Shown: positions 1 to 10,022 of the stretch, piece by piece
How positions within the stretch are numbered: position 1 is the first letter of the stretch
How the letters are laid out: the number at the start of each line of letters is the position of its first letter
Origin: Zanthoxylum bungeanum
Lineage: Eukaryota > Streptophyta > Magnoliopsida > Sapindales > Rutaceae
Assembly (NCBI GenBank): GCA_019454045.1
Contig: SKCR01025332.1
Location: 1-64,000, forward strand
Reading direction: 5' to 3'
DNA: 64,000 nt
Translations under genes and position numbers: made by a program
Notes under the pieces: model-generated
What the model saw: only the letters and a program-made list of their open reading frames with translations
The model's database searches: none
Told to the model about the DNA's origin: nothing

Positions 1-1240
1 TAACGACTATTTTGGATACTAGTTGTTGTACCATAAGGCATTGTGCCTATTGGTACATTTACGTCTTCAAGGAAGACATACATGGAAGGCAACATACCAA
101 CATACAAAGCTGGGCTATTGACGGAAAGGTATCGTTATCAACATTGTGTTAATAACGGTTCAACCTTTTACCTGTTGCCATGGTAAATCCATTTTGAAGA
201 TGCTTGTTGATAACTGTATATTTCATTTATGAAATGTGTCAGTTACAGATCAAAATCGCTTTCCTCCTGAAAAGGAAACCTTTTGGAGGATGTTTACAAC
301 ATCCTGACGATTTTGTATAACACCGACAAACAAGGTTTGCGGGTTATTCGATCCATGTTTGGATTGAAGCAAGCATAAGGTTCTTGGAACTGACGTTTTG
401 AAATAATCATAATGGTTTATGATTTGACTCAAAACGAAATAATTCTTGTGTATATATGGAGGTTAGTGGGAGGGCACTGACAGTGAAATTCCCATAAAGC
501 TATTGTTGAAAGCTTGGCTTTCATAGATATTCTTTCAATAGAAATTCTCCATAGAGTTCTGGGGAGTAACAACCTTTATACGAGAAATAAAGATCTACTG
601 GGATAGATTTGGAGTTTGTTAACACTCTCTGAAATTGTACATTTAAAATGTACTTCTATTGGTGTCTCATACGCTTCGAGCATATGGAGTCACAATCGGT
701 CAATCCTAGTGATAGTCACTAAATTGAAATTAAGAACATCTGTTAGTATCTTAAAGAACTAAAGATGCTGTCTTAAACTATGGAGAAGGAGAACTTGAAG
801 TGACTGGGATCACTGCTGCAAGTTTCCAAACAATTAAATACTACGGTACTATAAAGTTTGAATTACGGGACAGTGAGCATGAAATCTTCCGAGCAAGATA
901 ACTGTTGCCGAATAAACAACAAATTCGGATTATTGCTGCAGCTGAGGCAGCAATAGAAGCCATTTGGGTCGAAAATAAATCTAATTAGATTAGATATAGT
1001 TCTTTTAGCAGCTGAGCTAGGCGTCAGCACAGGCTAAGGAATTAAAGGTCTCATTGACGATCCAGATATATACTTCTATAGCATCTGATTCGTTCGGATC
1101 ATACATCGTGGCGATGTGATGATCGTGCAAATCGCATCAGACGATAATCAAACAAATCCGCTGACGAAAACCTTTCCTCAGCAATTTGAGCGAACCGTAC
1201 ATGGTTCGGGTGTGGGACACTTGAGTGACTGGCTATGTGC
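1..1240 (+). pseudogene. Copia A1: decayed RT C-terminus and RNase H
   Basis: This is the 3' part of a Ty1/Copia pol reading left to right, cut by the window start. Residual family motifs are visible in shifting frames. Near 90-115 the bases read TYKA(R)L, the RT fingers region. Near 340-375 they read YSIHVWIEAS, the remnant of the family's SIYGLKQAS. Near 935-970 an A-A-E-A-A-x-E-A-I-W remnant marks RNase H. Near 1140-1240 there are N-P-L-T-K and H-L-S-D-W-L-C-A-K-W, the normal pol C-terminus running into the PPT. Frameshifts and stops are frequent, so no enzyme can be made. The matching stretch of A2 (about 14550-15793) is closely similar, including many of the same defects. The assignment to Copia is secure; exact domain edges are not. 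Confidence 0.85.
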
Positions 1241-1252
1241 CAAGTGGGAGAT
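1241..1252 (+). promoter_or_regulatory. Polypurine tract of A1
   Basis: The tract caagtgggagat lies directly before the LTR start TGTTGG. It is the expected plus-strand primer site for reverse transcription and fixes the left edge of the 3' LTR. Equivalent tracts occur at every other Copia 3' LTR in the window. Confidence 0.85.
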
Positions 1253-2312
1253 TGTTGGACAAAATGACCCATAGCGTCACTATTTGCACAGAACATTGTG
1301 TTGTTGTAGCAAATTAACTATGTGACAAGGAAATTGCACTCTCATCATTTGTGATTAGATCACCATAGATATATAAATGAAGAGAGGTCCCTATGATTAG
1401 TTCCTGGACTGAGAATGATATGAGACAGTATCAGTCCCCGAAGGATTAATCATTAAATATCCCTACCCGAGTATTATCGAGACTGGACATCGATAATGCG
1501 GAATAGGCTAGTATTGCACTTGTGTGCGTTGTGAGGGCACAACGACATAGTTCTCATATATATAAGTTTGGATACTTATGCAAGTGCGATAGGAGGTCGT
1601 GTTTCACACGATGGTACGGGAAACAGCTTCGCTCTGGATAGACCCTTCGAAATCCCATTGGTATTATGACTATGTGTCTATGGGAGGCCGAAATCAAGGT
1701 AGGTGTGTATAGTCTTAACCTGAGACTTACATCGCTAATACTTACGATAATCGGTAGACTTTGGTCTTGGTGGTACAGGGCTTTAACCGGTTCTGCGTAC
1801 ACCACTTCTGGGTTTATCAGAGAGTCGTAGTGTATTGGGTGTGATGTCAAGACGGAAGTGTCACTTCAGTCATATTGGAGATGATGTCACGTGCAGGATA
1901 CAGTATTAGTGCTCTTAAGTGATGCGCATCCAATCGTGATATTATGACCAGGTCATGAATATCCGATTATAGAGACTAGTTACCAGACATCCGACATGTG
2001 CTTCGGACGGGGCAGACACTTATCCAGCCCCAGCCCTAGCACGTGACTATCCGATACTGGGCCGATACACACAATACAATAGTATACTACGCTTGATACA
2101 GATCTTAATATTCTTAAATGGATATGTCCGGAGAATTGGGTAGACTTGGTGTTTTGCTAGGAGTCGACCTTGTCTCGTAAATCGGTAGAACGTAGTACTT
2201 GGTACGTACGTGATTCAGATACTCCGACGACCGTATTTATAGCCAACTTATCCGGGGATCTCATGGGTCGCTTCCCGATAATCCACCGATGACGCACAAC
2301 TCGCACTCTTGT

Positions 2313-2528
2313 ATAATCTGGGATTATATAGAAGAGAGAGAAAATTAATCTGGGATTAATTACGGAGATATTTTATCTAGGATAAAATATCGTCTAGAGA
2401 GAGATGACGATTAATTTGGAATTAATCGGTAAATTAATATATTCGATATATTAAATGAAATTAGATTTCGACGCGGAATTAAAATTAGATTTTAATTTGG
2501 GCGAACGAATTAATTTAGAATTAATTCG
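2313..2528 (+). repeat. Hairpin array in A1 LTR
   Basis: Consecutive perfect or near-perfect inverted repeats have arms of 6 to 11 bases around a 3-base spacer. The first is ATAATC-TGG-GATTAT at 2313-2327. The last is CGAATTAATT, TAG, then its complement, at 2506-2528. The same series recurs in all LTRs of A0, A2, A3, B, C and D. Confidence 0.85.
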
Positions 2529-2931
2529 TTAGCGATGTGAATAGTGAATTCGCTAGGCGTAATCATTTAATTACGACGCGACGGAAAAACGTTAATTTAG
2601 AATTAGCGAACCCAGCCCGAGTGTGATTGCGAGCGCATTCGTATTTCGAATTCGAGTGCGGCGACGCAAGTCACATCAAGCGTCAAATCATTCGTCACAT
2701 CAAATTGTCAAATCAAATGTCACTTTGAGTGATGTGATTGATTGATGTGATTGATTGATTGAAAGACATGACTTAAAGTTGATATGACTTAAAGTTGATG
2801 TGAATAGTGATGGACTTGACATAAAGTGTAAAAAGCATTTTGGAGGGAAAACCTTTTGGTTTTTGGCTCCAATAATTCATTTGATTTATTTGATAAAGTT
2901 AAATGAAAATTGATTATTTATTTTTGGAAAA

Positions 2932-2940
2932 TATATATAA
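2932..2940 (+). promoter_or_regulatory. TATA box of A1 LTR
   Basis: The sequence tatatataa lies downstream of the short-repeat field and upstream of a CT-rich stretch. This is the same position as the TATA boxes of the A2 LTRs, so it is the likely Pol II core promoter of the LTR. Confidence 0.6.
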
Positions 2941-3377
2941 TCAATTTTTGCTTTACATTTTATTAAGTTTTTAACACATTTCTCTCTCATCTCTCTCATC
3001 TATCTCACGCCCAAAACATAAAATAGTGGACTGTTTTTGAAGCATAAATGGCGTGAGCAATGGGGAAGCAAGAGTGGATTTTCATGGTGATAATTCAAGT
3101 GCTAGCACACTTACGAGTCTTACGAAGGTGGTAGGAAGGTTCGCCCATGAGCCGGGATCCGTTAGACGAGGCTTGGAGCTCCGTTTTCTCAGCTCAAAAC
3201 TGAAATTTGAAGGCAGTGGACTGCTGCAGTGGGCGCCTAAGGTAGTGGGCTTTTTGGCTTTGATTCGTCTTCAAATCGACTCAACCGATCGATGTGAGTA
3301 TTCCGCTACCTCCGTTGATGTATTCACGCTTGTTTTTCATTGCTTGTTTGATCTTGGGACCTAGAAAATTACCAACA

Positions 3378-4852
3378 TGGAGATGATGTCACGTAGGATA
3401 CGATATTAGTGCTCTTAAGTGCTGGCCGGCCATCGGGATATTATGACAAGGTCATGTATATCCGATTATAGAGACTAGTTACCAGACATTCGATATGTGC
3501 TTCGGACGGGGCAGACACTTATCCAGCCCCAGCCCTAGCATGTGACTATCCGATACTGGGCCGATATACACAATACTTTGTATACTACGCTTGATATAGA
3601 TCCTTGTATATTCTATATGGATATGACCGGAGAATTGGGTAGACTTCCTCTTTGCTAGAAGCCGACCTTGTCTCGTAAATCGGTAGAACGTAGTACTTGG
3701 TACGTACGCGATTCAGATACCGACGACCGTATTTACTCCAACTTATCCGGGGATCTCATGGGTCACTTCCCGATAATGCACCGATGATGCATAACTCGCA
3801 CTCATAAATAATCTGGGATTATAAGAAGATATAGAAAATTAATCTAGGATTAATTACGGAGATATTTTATCTATGATGAAATATCGTCTAAAGAGAGATA
3901 ACGATTAATTTGGAATTAATCAGTAAATTAATATATTCGATATATTAAACGAAATTAGATTTCGACGCGGAATTAAAATTAGATTTTAATTCGGGCGAAC
4001 AGATTAATTTAGAATTAATTCGTTAGCGACGTGAATAGTGAATTCGCTAGGCGTAATCATTAAATTACGACGCGACGGGAAAATTGTTAATTTGGAATTA
4101 GCGAACCCGAGCCCGAGTGTGATTGCGAGCGCATTCGTATTTCGAATTCGAGTGCGGCACGCAAGTCACATCAAGCGTCAAATCCAACGTCAAATCATTC
4201 ATCACATCAAACGTCAAATCAAAAGTCACTTTGAGTGATGTGATTGATTGATGTGATTGAGTTGATTGATTGAAAGACACACATCAAGTCACTTTAATAA
4301 AGTGACAATGAATAGTGATGGGTGTTGTTGGAACAGTGTTGTGTAATTGATTACCATTTACTTTATTTGATATTTTAAATGGTAAATGCTTATTATCTTT
4401 TGGAAATTATATAAAGCATTTTTGGTAATTCATTTTACAAGTCAACCACAACACATCTCCATCTATTCTTCTCTCTTCCTCATGCCCAAGGGGCTGTCTT
4501 CTCTTCACTGGATCAGCTCACTGCCGTGAGATTAATGGGAGGCAATGAGTGGTTTTTGTTGCAAAAACACAAGTGCTAGCACACTTACGAGAGTTGCGAA
4601 GGTGTTAGGGAGGTTCACCCATGAGGCGGGATCCGTTCGACGAAGCTTGGAGCTTGACGAAGGACCATCTTCACGCCCAAAACAGTGAGCAACATCACTG
4701 CAGTTCACGCCCTTGGAAGTGGGGTTTTTCAAGTTTTGTTGCTTGCCGCGTCTCACAACCAATCGATGTGAGTATTCCGCTACCTCCGTTGATGTGTACA
4801 CACATTGTTTTCATGTCTTGCTTGATCTTGGGACCTAGAAACAAACCTAACA
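3378..4852 (+). mobile_element. Copia A0 LTR, 3' portion
   Basis: This stretch repeats the A1 LTR from A1's internal position about 1877 to its end, so it lacks roughly the first 620 bases. It ends cctaaca and then passes directly into the minus-strand protease of element C. The simplest reading is that A0 inserted into C and A1 then inserted into A0's LTR, leaving A0's first part beyond the left window edge. It contains its own hairpin array (3808-4022). Whether A0 is a full element or a solo LTR cannot be seen here. Confidence 0.8.
3808..4022 (+). repeat. Hairpin array in A0 LTR
   Basis: This is the same ordered series of short inverted repeats with TGG or TAG spacers as in A1. A few arms carry single mismatches, for example the third hairpin near 3865-3890. 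Confidence 0.8.
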
Positions 4853-6125
4853 TTATATTCAAAATATAAAGACCATTATTAGCATCAGCAGAACATATCT
4901 CAAAATCATCTTTATAAACAAAAAACCCAGTGTTTCGAAATACAAAAGTGTACCCGCATTGGGTCAAACAAGATACAGAGATAATATTCTTAGCCAAACT
5001 AGGTACATAATAACAGTCTAAAAGTTTAAGTACATGCCTCGATGGCAGTTCTAAAACAAAAGTGCCAATGGCTAAAACGGTGACTCGTGTCCTATTTCCA
5101 ACGCGTAGATCAATCTCTTCTGAGGCCAGTCTCATGCTATTCTGCAGATCCTGCACATCAGTACATATATGAGTACCACAACCAGAATCAAAAATCCAAT
5201 TTTTAAAACTAGTAGTAGACATGTTTATTTCTATAACAAACATACCTGAAGCCGGTGCCTTGCCCGCTTTGATTTCCTTTATGTTAGCCTTGTTCTTGCG
5301 GCAGTCACGCTTCTAGTGATCCCGCTTCCCGCACTGCAGACATACATCTTGGGATTTATCCTTGCCCTTCCCAGAAGGTTTTGATGATTTGGCCTTGCCC
5401 TTCTTCTTCTTCTTCTTCTTCTTCTTTACACCTCCAGTCGCCTTGGGCCAAGCCCTCGAAGAGTGAGATGTTGAAGCGAAGTGCGCCTCGCACTTTTTGC
5501 CCTTTAAGAGCTCATTTTCTGCTTCGCGCAGTGTGGATATTAACTCTCCAAGAGTATCGTCTTGGTTCATCATATTATAGTTCATGATGAACCCACACCA
5601 AGTGTCGGGCAGAGACCGTAAGATCAAATCTATAGAAGTCTCAGCCTCGAAGACAATGCCCATCTGTCCCAGCTATTTGATGTCAGTAATCATCTGCGAC
5701 ACATGATGCTCGACAGATGTACCATCTGACATGCGATCGCCAAAGAGCTTCTTCTGTAACTCATATCTTTGTGATCTAAGATTAGATCGATGAAGATCAT
5801 TCAACTTCGCAATCATCTAATAGGGATCCAATCCCTTGTTCTGACGATGGAATTGTTGAGTCATAGCAGTAAGCATTATAGATTGAGCAGTCGAGTTGTC
5901 ATCGCTATGAGTCTTCCAAATCTCTAGTTCAACTATCTGATCAGATATAGGCTTAGGCCCAAGAGGTCTCTCTATAGTGTAGAGTAACTTCTCGGATCCT
6001 AGGACAATCCTGAGATTCATTTCATAGTCAAAAAAGTTCACGCCATTGAATACATTATCACCCATGATGATGTCTCGGACACTGTTCTTTCCTGTCATCT
6101 TAATTGCAATAGTCAAACTACTCAA
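4853..6125 (-). pseudogene. Copia C gag-protease, one frame with three nonsense codons
   Basis: Reading from ATG at 6125 leftward, a single frame runs to the A0 junction at 4853 and is broken only by TAG at 5817-5819, 5673-5675 and 5313-5315. Gag comes first, with the N-terminal block typical of Copia gag (DNVFNG... then LYTIERPL). A lysine run near 5400-5430 precedes a zinc knuckle C-x2-C-x4-H-x4-C at about 5301-5340, whose residue after His is the third stop. The protease follows with its catalytic DSG at 5181-5189. The frame stops being Copia just after LYILN, the usual entry to the pre-integrase region, because A0 inserted there. Two of the stops look like C-to-T changes of Gln and Trp codons, as expected from decay of methylated DNA. 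This is the best preserved coding stretch in the window. The rest of C's pol must lie left of the window. Confidence 0.9.
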
Positions 6126-6815
6126 TTATCGATGTATGGGTACACTCTAGCTGTTACAAGAAAAATAATAAAATATTAGTCCAACTAATAAATATATATA
6201 ATTGACGAAATAATTTGAAAGCGCGTATTTTGAAAGTATTTGAACGAAATTACAAATTCAATACTAGCCTCCCACTATTTTTCGGCGAGCCTCTAGCCCT
6301 CTGTTGAGTACTCGGGAAACCTAATTTCCTAGTGAGCTAGAATCTCGTTAAATAACACACAACCTTGACTTTGGCCAACAAGCTGTATGATATTTAACTA
6401 GGTAGATCTCTAAGATCAATTGGATCTCATCCAATTCCTAGATCCGGTAGGTAGACCTCCAAGTTCGAAACATATATACAATATATATGCCAATATATCA
6501 AATATATTTGCTTAACCTTTTCCTCTAAATCAACTAAGCCTTCGCTTTGGCACAACAAGCTTAATGATTCCAGTCAAGCGGGACCCATTGACTTTGGAAA
6601 GCTTTGTAATCCATGTCGATGAACAAGAACTGATCTTGACTTTGGCCAACAATCACACTTGCCCAAGGCATGCGATATGGAACAAAGCCTTCATGATTCA
6701 AACACATCCTCGATGGACAAAGGTCTTAACTTTGGCCAAAAAACCAATGCTAATCTTGGATATTGAGAATGAATCACTCAATGGAAGGAAAATGCTTAAT
6801 ATTTATTGAGGGTTT
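6126..6815 (-). mobile_element. Copia C leader, gag-proximal part
   Basis: This untranslated leader lies just upstream of C gag and has no credible ORF. It holds four copies of CTTGACTTTGGCCAACAA-like sequence (the element's sense is the complement) ending at 6381, 6558, 6652 and 6742. It is interrupted at 6815 by element B and resumes at 26828. Homologous leaders lie in B (22.6-23.3 kb), D (36.4-37.0 kb) and, on +, A2 (11.7-12.2 kb). Confidence 0.85.
6364..6742 (-). repeat. Four-copy TTGGCCAA motif in C leader
   Basis: The copies are at 6364-6381, 6539-6558, 6635-6652 and 6725-6742. End-to-end spacings are 177, 94 and 90 bases, nearly identical to those in B and D (175, 94, 91). The second copy is the variant ctttggcacaacaa in all elements. 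Confidence 0.88.
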
Positions 6816-7893
6816 TGTTGGGTTTCTATTAAGTCCCGAGGATCGAATAAAGCGATGAAACACAAGTGCGAATACATCAAAGAAGTTGCGGAATACTTAC
6901 ATTGGTGTTGAGTGATGCAATGAAGAACAAAACTTTTTATGCCCTTTTGAAACTCTCCAAGGCTCACGACATTCTTCATGATTGAGCTCCTCTATTTTCG
7001 GCCATGGTGGTCCATAAAGCTCTAAGCTTGTGTTGCGATTCCATTGCCCATGGTGGGTTTCCCTATCATCACCTTCATACGACTCCTAAGTGTGCTAGCA
7101 CTCCGTAATTTTTGCCACAAAATCATTTATGCTTCTCCTTCTTTCACGGCAAAGAACAAAACGGAAGAAGAAAAGGCCCTTGGCCGAGAGTTCTAAGCGA
7201 TAAGAAGAAGAGATTGTTGGTTGTTTTGATTTCAAAAATCAATAATAAAACATATACCAAATTATAAAATAATAATATATGTCAATTCAAGCTTTCAAAA
7301 ATCTTTCCAACCACTTACATCAACTATTCACATCAATCAAGTGACAAGTTGTCAAGTCACTCAAAGTGACTAGACATCACATCACTCAAGTGACAAGTGA
7401 TTTGACACTTGATGTGACTAGTGATTTGACGCTTGATGTCACTTGTGTGCCACACTTAAATTCTCAATGCGATGGCGCCCGCAAACACTCCCGAGCTCGG
7501 CTCGTTAATTCCGAATTAACGAATTTTCCGTTGCGTCGTATTAAATCAAATTTAATTAAAATAATTTTACCTAACAAATTACTATTTATTACGTCGCTAA
7601 CGAATTAATGTCTAAATAAACTCGTTCGCCCGAATTAAAATCTAATTTCATTTCCGCGTCGAATCCAATTTCGTTTAATCAATCGAATTATGATTTATAT
7701 TCATTAATTCCAATTATCGTTCCTTTCTTTAATTAATATTTTATCCTAGATAAAATATCTCCGTAATTATCTTAGATTAATTCTCCTCTCTCTCATCTAT
7801 GAATCCCAGATTAATAAAGTGCGAGTCATACATCATCGTGAATCTTTGGAAAGCGACCCATGAGATCCCCAGATATGTTGGCAGTAAAAAAAT
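6816..7893 (-). mobile_element. Copia B 3' LTR, outer part
   Basis: This starts tgttgggtttct, identical in sense to the inner edge of B's 5' LTR at 24779. It runs through U5, R and part of U3 and breaks at ...ggcagtaaa, where A2 inserted. The LTR resumes at 17915. The hairpin array lies at about 7600-7815. The target duplication of B is ggttt (6811-6815) against tgttt (26828-26832), one mismatch. Confidence 0.85.
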
Positions 7894-8953
7894 TGTTGGA
7901 TAATATGACCCATAGCGTCACTATTTGCACAGAACATTGTGTTGTTGTAGCAAATTAACTATGTAACAAGGAAATTGCACTCTCATCATTTGTGATTAGA
8001 TCACCATAGATATATAAATGAAGAGAGGTCCCTATGATTAGTTCCTGGATTGAGATGATATGAGACAGTATCAGTCCACGAAGGATTAATCATTAAATAT
8101 CCCTAGCCGTAGTATTATCGAGACTGGACATCGATAATGCGGAATAGGCTAGTATTGCACTTGTGCGCGTTGTGAGGGCACAACGGCATAGTTCTCATAT
8201 ATATAATGTTGGAGACTTATGCAAGTGCGATAGGAGGTCGTGTTTCACCGATGGTACGGGAAACAGCTTCGCTCTGGATAGACCCCTCGGAATCCCATTG
8301 GTATTATGAATATGTGTCTATGGGAGGCCGAATCGAGGTAGGTGTGTATAGTCTTAACCTGAGACTTGCATCGCTAATACTTACGATAATCGATAAACTT
8401 TGGATTTGGTGGTTGGGGGCTTTGAACCGGTTCTGTGTCTACCACTTCTGGGTTTATCAGAGAGTCGTAGAGTATTGGATGTGATGTCGAGACGAAGTAT
8501 CACTCCACTCCAGTCATATGGAGATGATGTCACGCAGGATACGGTATTAGTGCTCTTAAGTGATGCGCATCCAATCGTGATATTATGACCAGGTCATGAA
8601 TATCCGATTATAGAGACTAGTTACCAGACATCCGATATGTGTTTCGGACGGGGCAGACACTTATCCAGCCCCAGCCCTAACACGTGATTATCCGATACTG
8701 GGCCGATATGCACAATACGTGAGTATACTACGCTTGATATAGATCTAAATATTCTTAATTGGATATGTCCGGAGAATTGGGTAGACTTGGTGGCTTTGCT
8801 AGGAGTCACCTTGTCTCATAAATCGGTAGAACGTAGTACTTGGTACGTACGTGATTCGGTTACACCGACGACCGTATTTATAGCCAAATTATCCGGAGAT
8901 CTCATGGGTCGCTTCCCGATAATCCACCGATGACGCACAACTCGCACTCTTGA

Positions 8954-9169
8954 ATAATCTGGGATTATATAGAAGAGAGAGAAAATTAATCTAGGATTAA
9001 TTACGGAGATATTTTATCTAGGATAAAATATCGTCGAGAGAGAGATAATGATTAATTTGGAATTAATCGATGAATTAATATATTCGATATATTAAACGAA
9101 ATTAGATTTCGACGCGGAATTAAAATTAGATTTTAATTCGGGCGAACGAATTAATTTAGAATTAATTCG
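8954..9169 (+). repeat. Hairpin array in A2 5' LTR
   Basis: Eight successive inverted repeats with 3-base spacers TGG, TAG, TAG, TGG, TCG, TAG, TAG, TAG. Examples are AATTAATC-TAG-GATTAATT, CGAAAT-TAG-ATTTCG and AATTAAAAT-TAG, the last followed by the complement of its arm. Looser inverted repeats continue to about 9250. Confidence 0.88.
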
Positions 9170-9310
9170 TTAGCGACGTGAATAGTGAATTCGCTAGGCG
9201 TAATCACTTAATTACGACGCGACGGAAAATTCGTTAATTTAGAATTAGCGAACCCGAGCCCGAGTGTGATTGCGAGCGCATTCGTATTTCGAATTCGAGT
9301 GCGGCGACGC

Positions 9311-9420
9311 AAGTCACATCAAGCGTCAAATCAATCGTCACATCAAGCGTCAAATCAAACGTCACTTTGAGTGATGTGATTGATTGATTGATTGATGTGA
9401 TTGAGTTGATTGATTGATTG
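9311..9420 (+). repeat. Short-repeat field in A2 LTR U3
   Basis: About five 12-base units of the form AAnnGTCAnATC are followed by a stretch in the opposite sense (GATGTGATTGATTGATT). The two halves could fold back on each other. It is present in the A1, A0, B, D and A3 LTRs in matching position. Confidence 0.7.
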
Positions 9421-9554
9421 ACACCATCAAATCACTTTAATAAAGTGACTATGAATTTGATGGTGTAGGTGTAATAGTGTTTGGAGGGAAGACTTTTGCT
9501 TTTGATTTTAATTAAATCATTTAGTAATTGGTTTTTTGTATTTTTTATTAGAAA

Positions 9555-9562
9555 TATATAAA
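9555..9562 (+). promoter_or_regulatory. TATA box of A2 5' LTR
   Basis: The sequence tatataaa lies about 450 bases before the LTR end and is followed by a CT-rich stretch (9600-9640). The matching box in the 3' LTR is tatataa at 17463-17469. Confidence 0.65.
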
Positions 9563-10009
9563 CCACTTTGGAAAAGGTTTTGACATTCCATTCATTTACA
9601 CAAATTTCTTCTCTCTCATTTTGCTCTCTCTCTCTCTCCTCACGCCCACCACAAAAATGGGGACTGGTTTTGAACCAGAAAAATCGTGAGCCATAGGGAA
9701 GCAAGAGTGATTTTCATGGTGATAAATCAAGTGCTAGCACACTTGGAGTCTTGCGAAGGTGGTAGGGAGGTTCACCCATGAGCCGGGATCCGTCGGACGA
9801 GGCTTGGAGCTCCGTTTTCTCAGCTCAAAACTGAAATTTTTAAAGAGTGGACTGCTGCATGGGGCGTGTAATGCAGTGGACTTTTTGGCTTCGAATCGTC
9901 TCCAAATCGACTCAACCGATCGATGTGAGTATTCCGCTACCTCCGTTGATGTGTTCACTCATTGTTTCATGCTTAGATTTGATCTTGGGACCTAATAGAA
10001 ACTCAACAA

Positions 10010-10022
10010 TGGCATCAAGAGC
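10010..10022 (+). promoter_or_regulatory. A2 primer-binding site
   Basis: The sequence tggcatcaagagc begins one base after the LTR. It is a slightly altered TGGTATCAGAGC, the usual plant Copia site complementary to initiator tRNA-Met. It fixes the element's orientation and the 5' LTR end. Confidence 0.85.

Larger units (their letters stand above)
1253..3377 (+). mobile_element. Copia A1 3' LTR (2.1 kb)
   Basis: The LTR starts TGTTGG after the PPT and ends CCAACA, giving TG...CA with short inverted termini. Inside, in order, are U3 with a hairpin array (2313-2528), a field of GTCACATCAA-like short repeats (about 2665-2760), a TATA box (2932-2940), pyrimidine-rich sequence at the likely transcription start, and U5. 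It is homologous along its whole length to both A2 LTRs. The frames of 65 to 103 codons inside it match no protein family and are shadows. The flank immediately to the right begins tggag, the predicted target duplication; its partner lies left of the window. Confidence 0.88.
7894..10008 (+). mobile_element. A2 5' LTR
   Basis: The LTR runs from TGTTGGATAA to ACTCAACA (2115 bases). U3 carries the hairpin array (8954-9169) and the GTCAcATC short-repeat field (9311-9420). A TATA box at 9555-9562 suggests R starts near 9590. It is almost identical to the 3' LTR at 15806-17914. Confidence 0.92.

Noticed and set aside
2313..2528. Hairpin series considered as a CRISPR array
   Set aside because: Arms differ in sequence, there are no uniform spacers or cas genes, and the sequence is a plant LTR.
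4853..6125. Endogenous pararetrovirus (virus-derived) origin for the gag-protease and RT fragments
   Set aside because: Domain order with integrase, LTRs, PBS, PPT and target duplications show Ty1/Copia retrotransposons. No movement-protein-like or other virus-specific segment is seen.
10010..10022. Possible tRNA gene because of tRNA-Met complementarity
   Set aside because: Only the 12 to 13-base primer-binding site is present; there is no cloverleaf. The same holds at 24765, 28290 and 38501.
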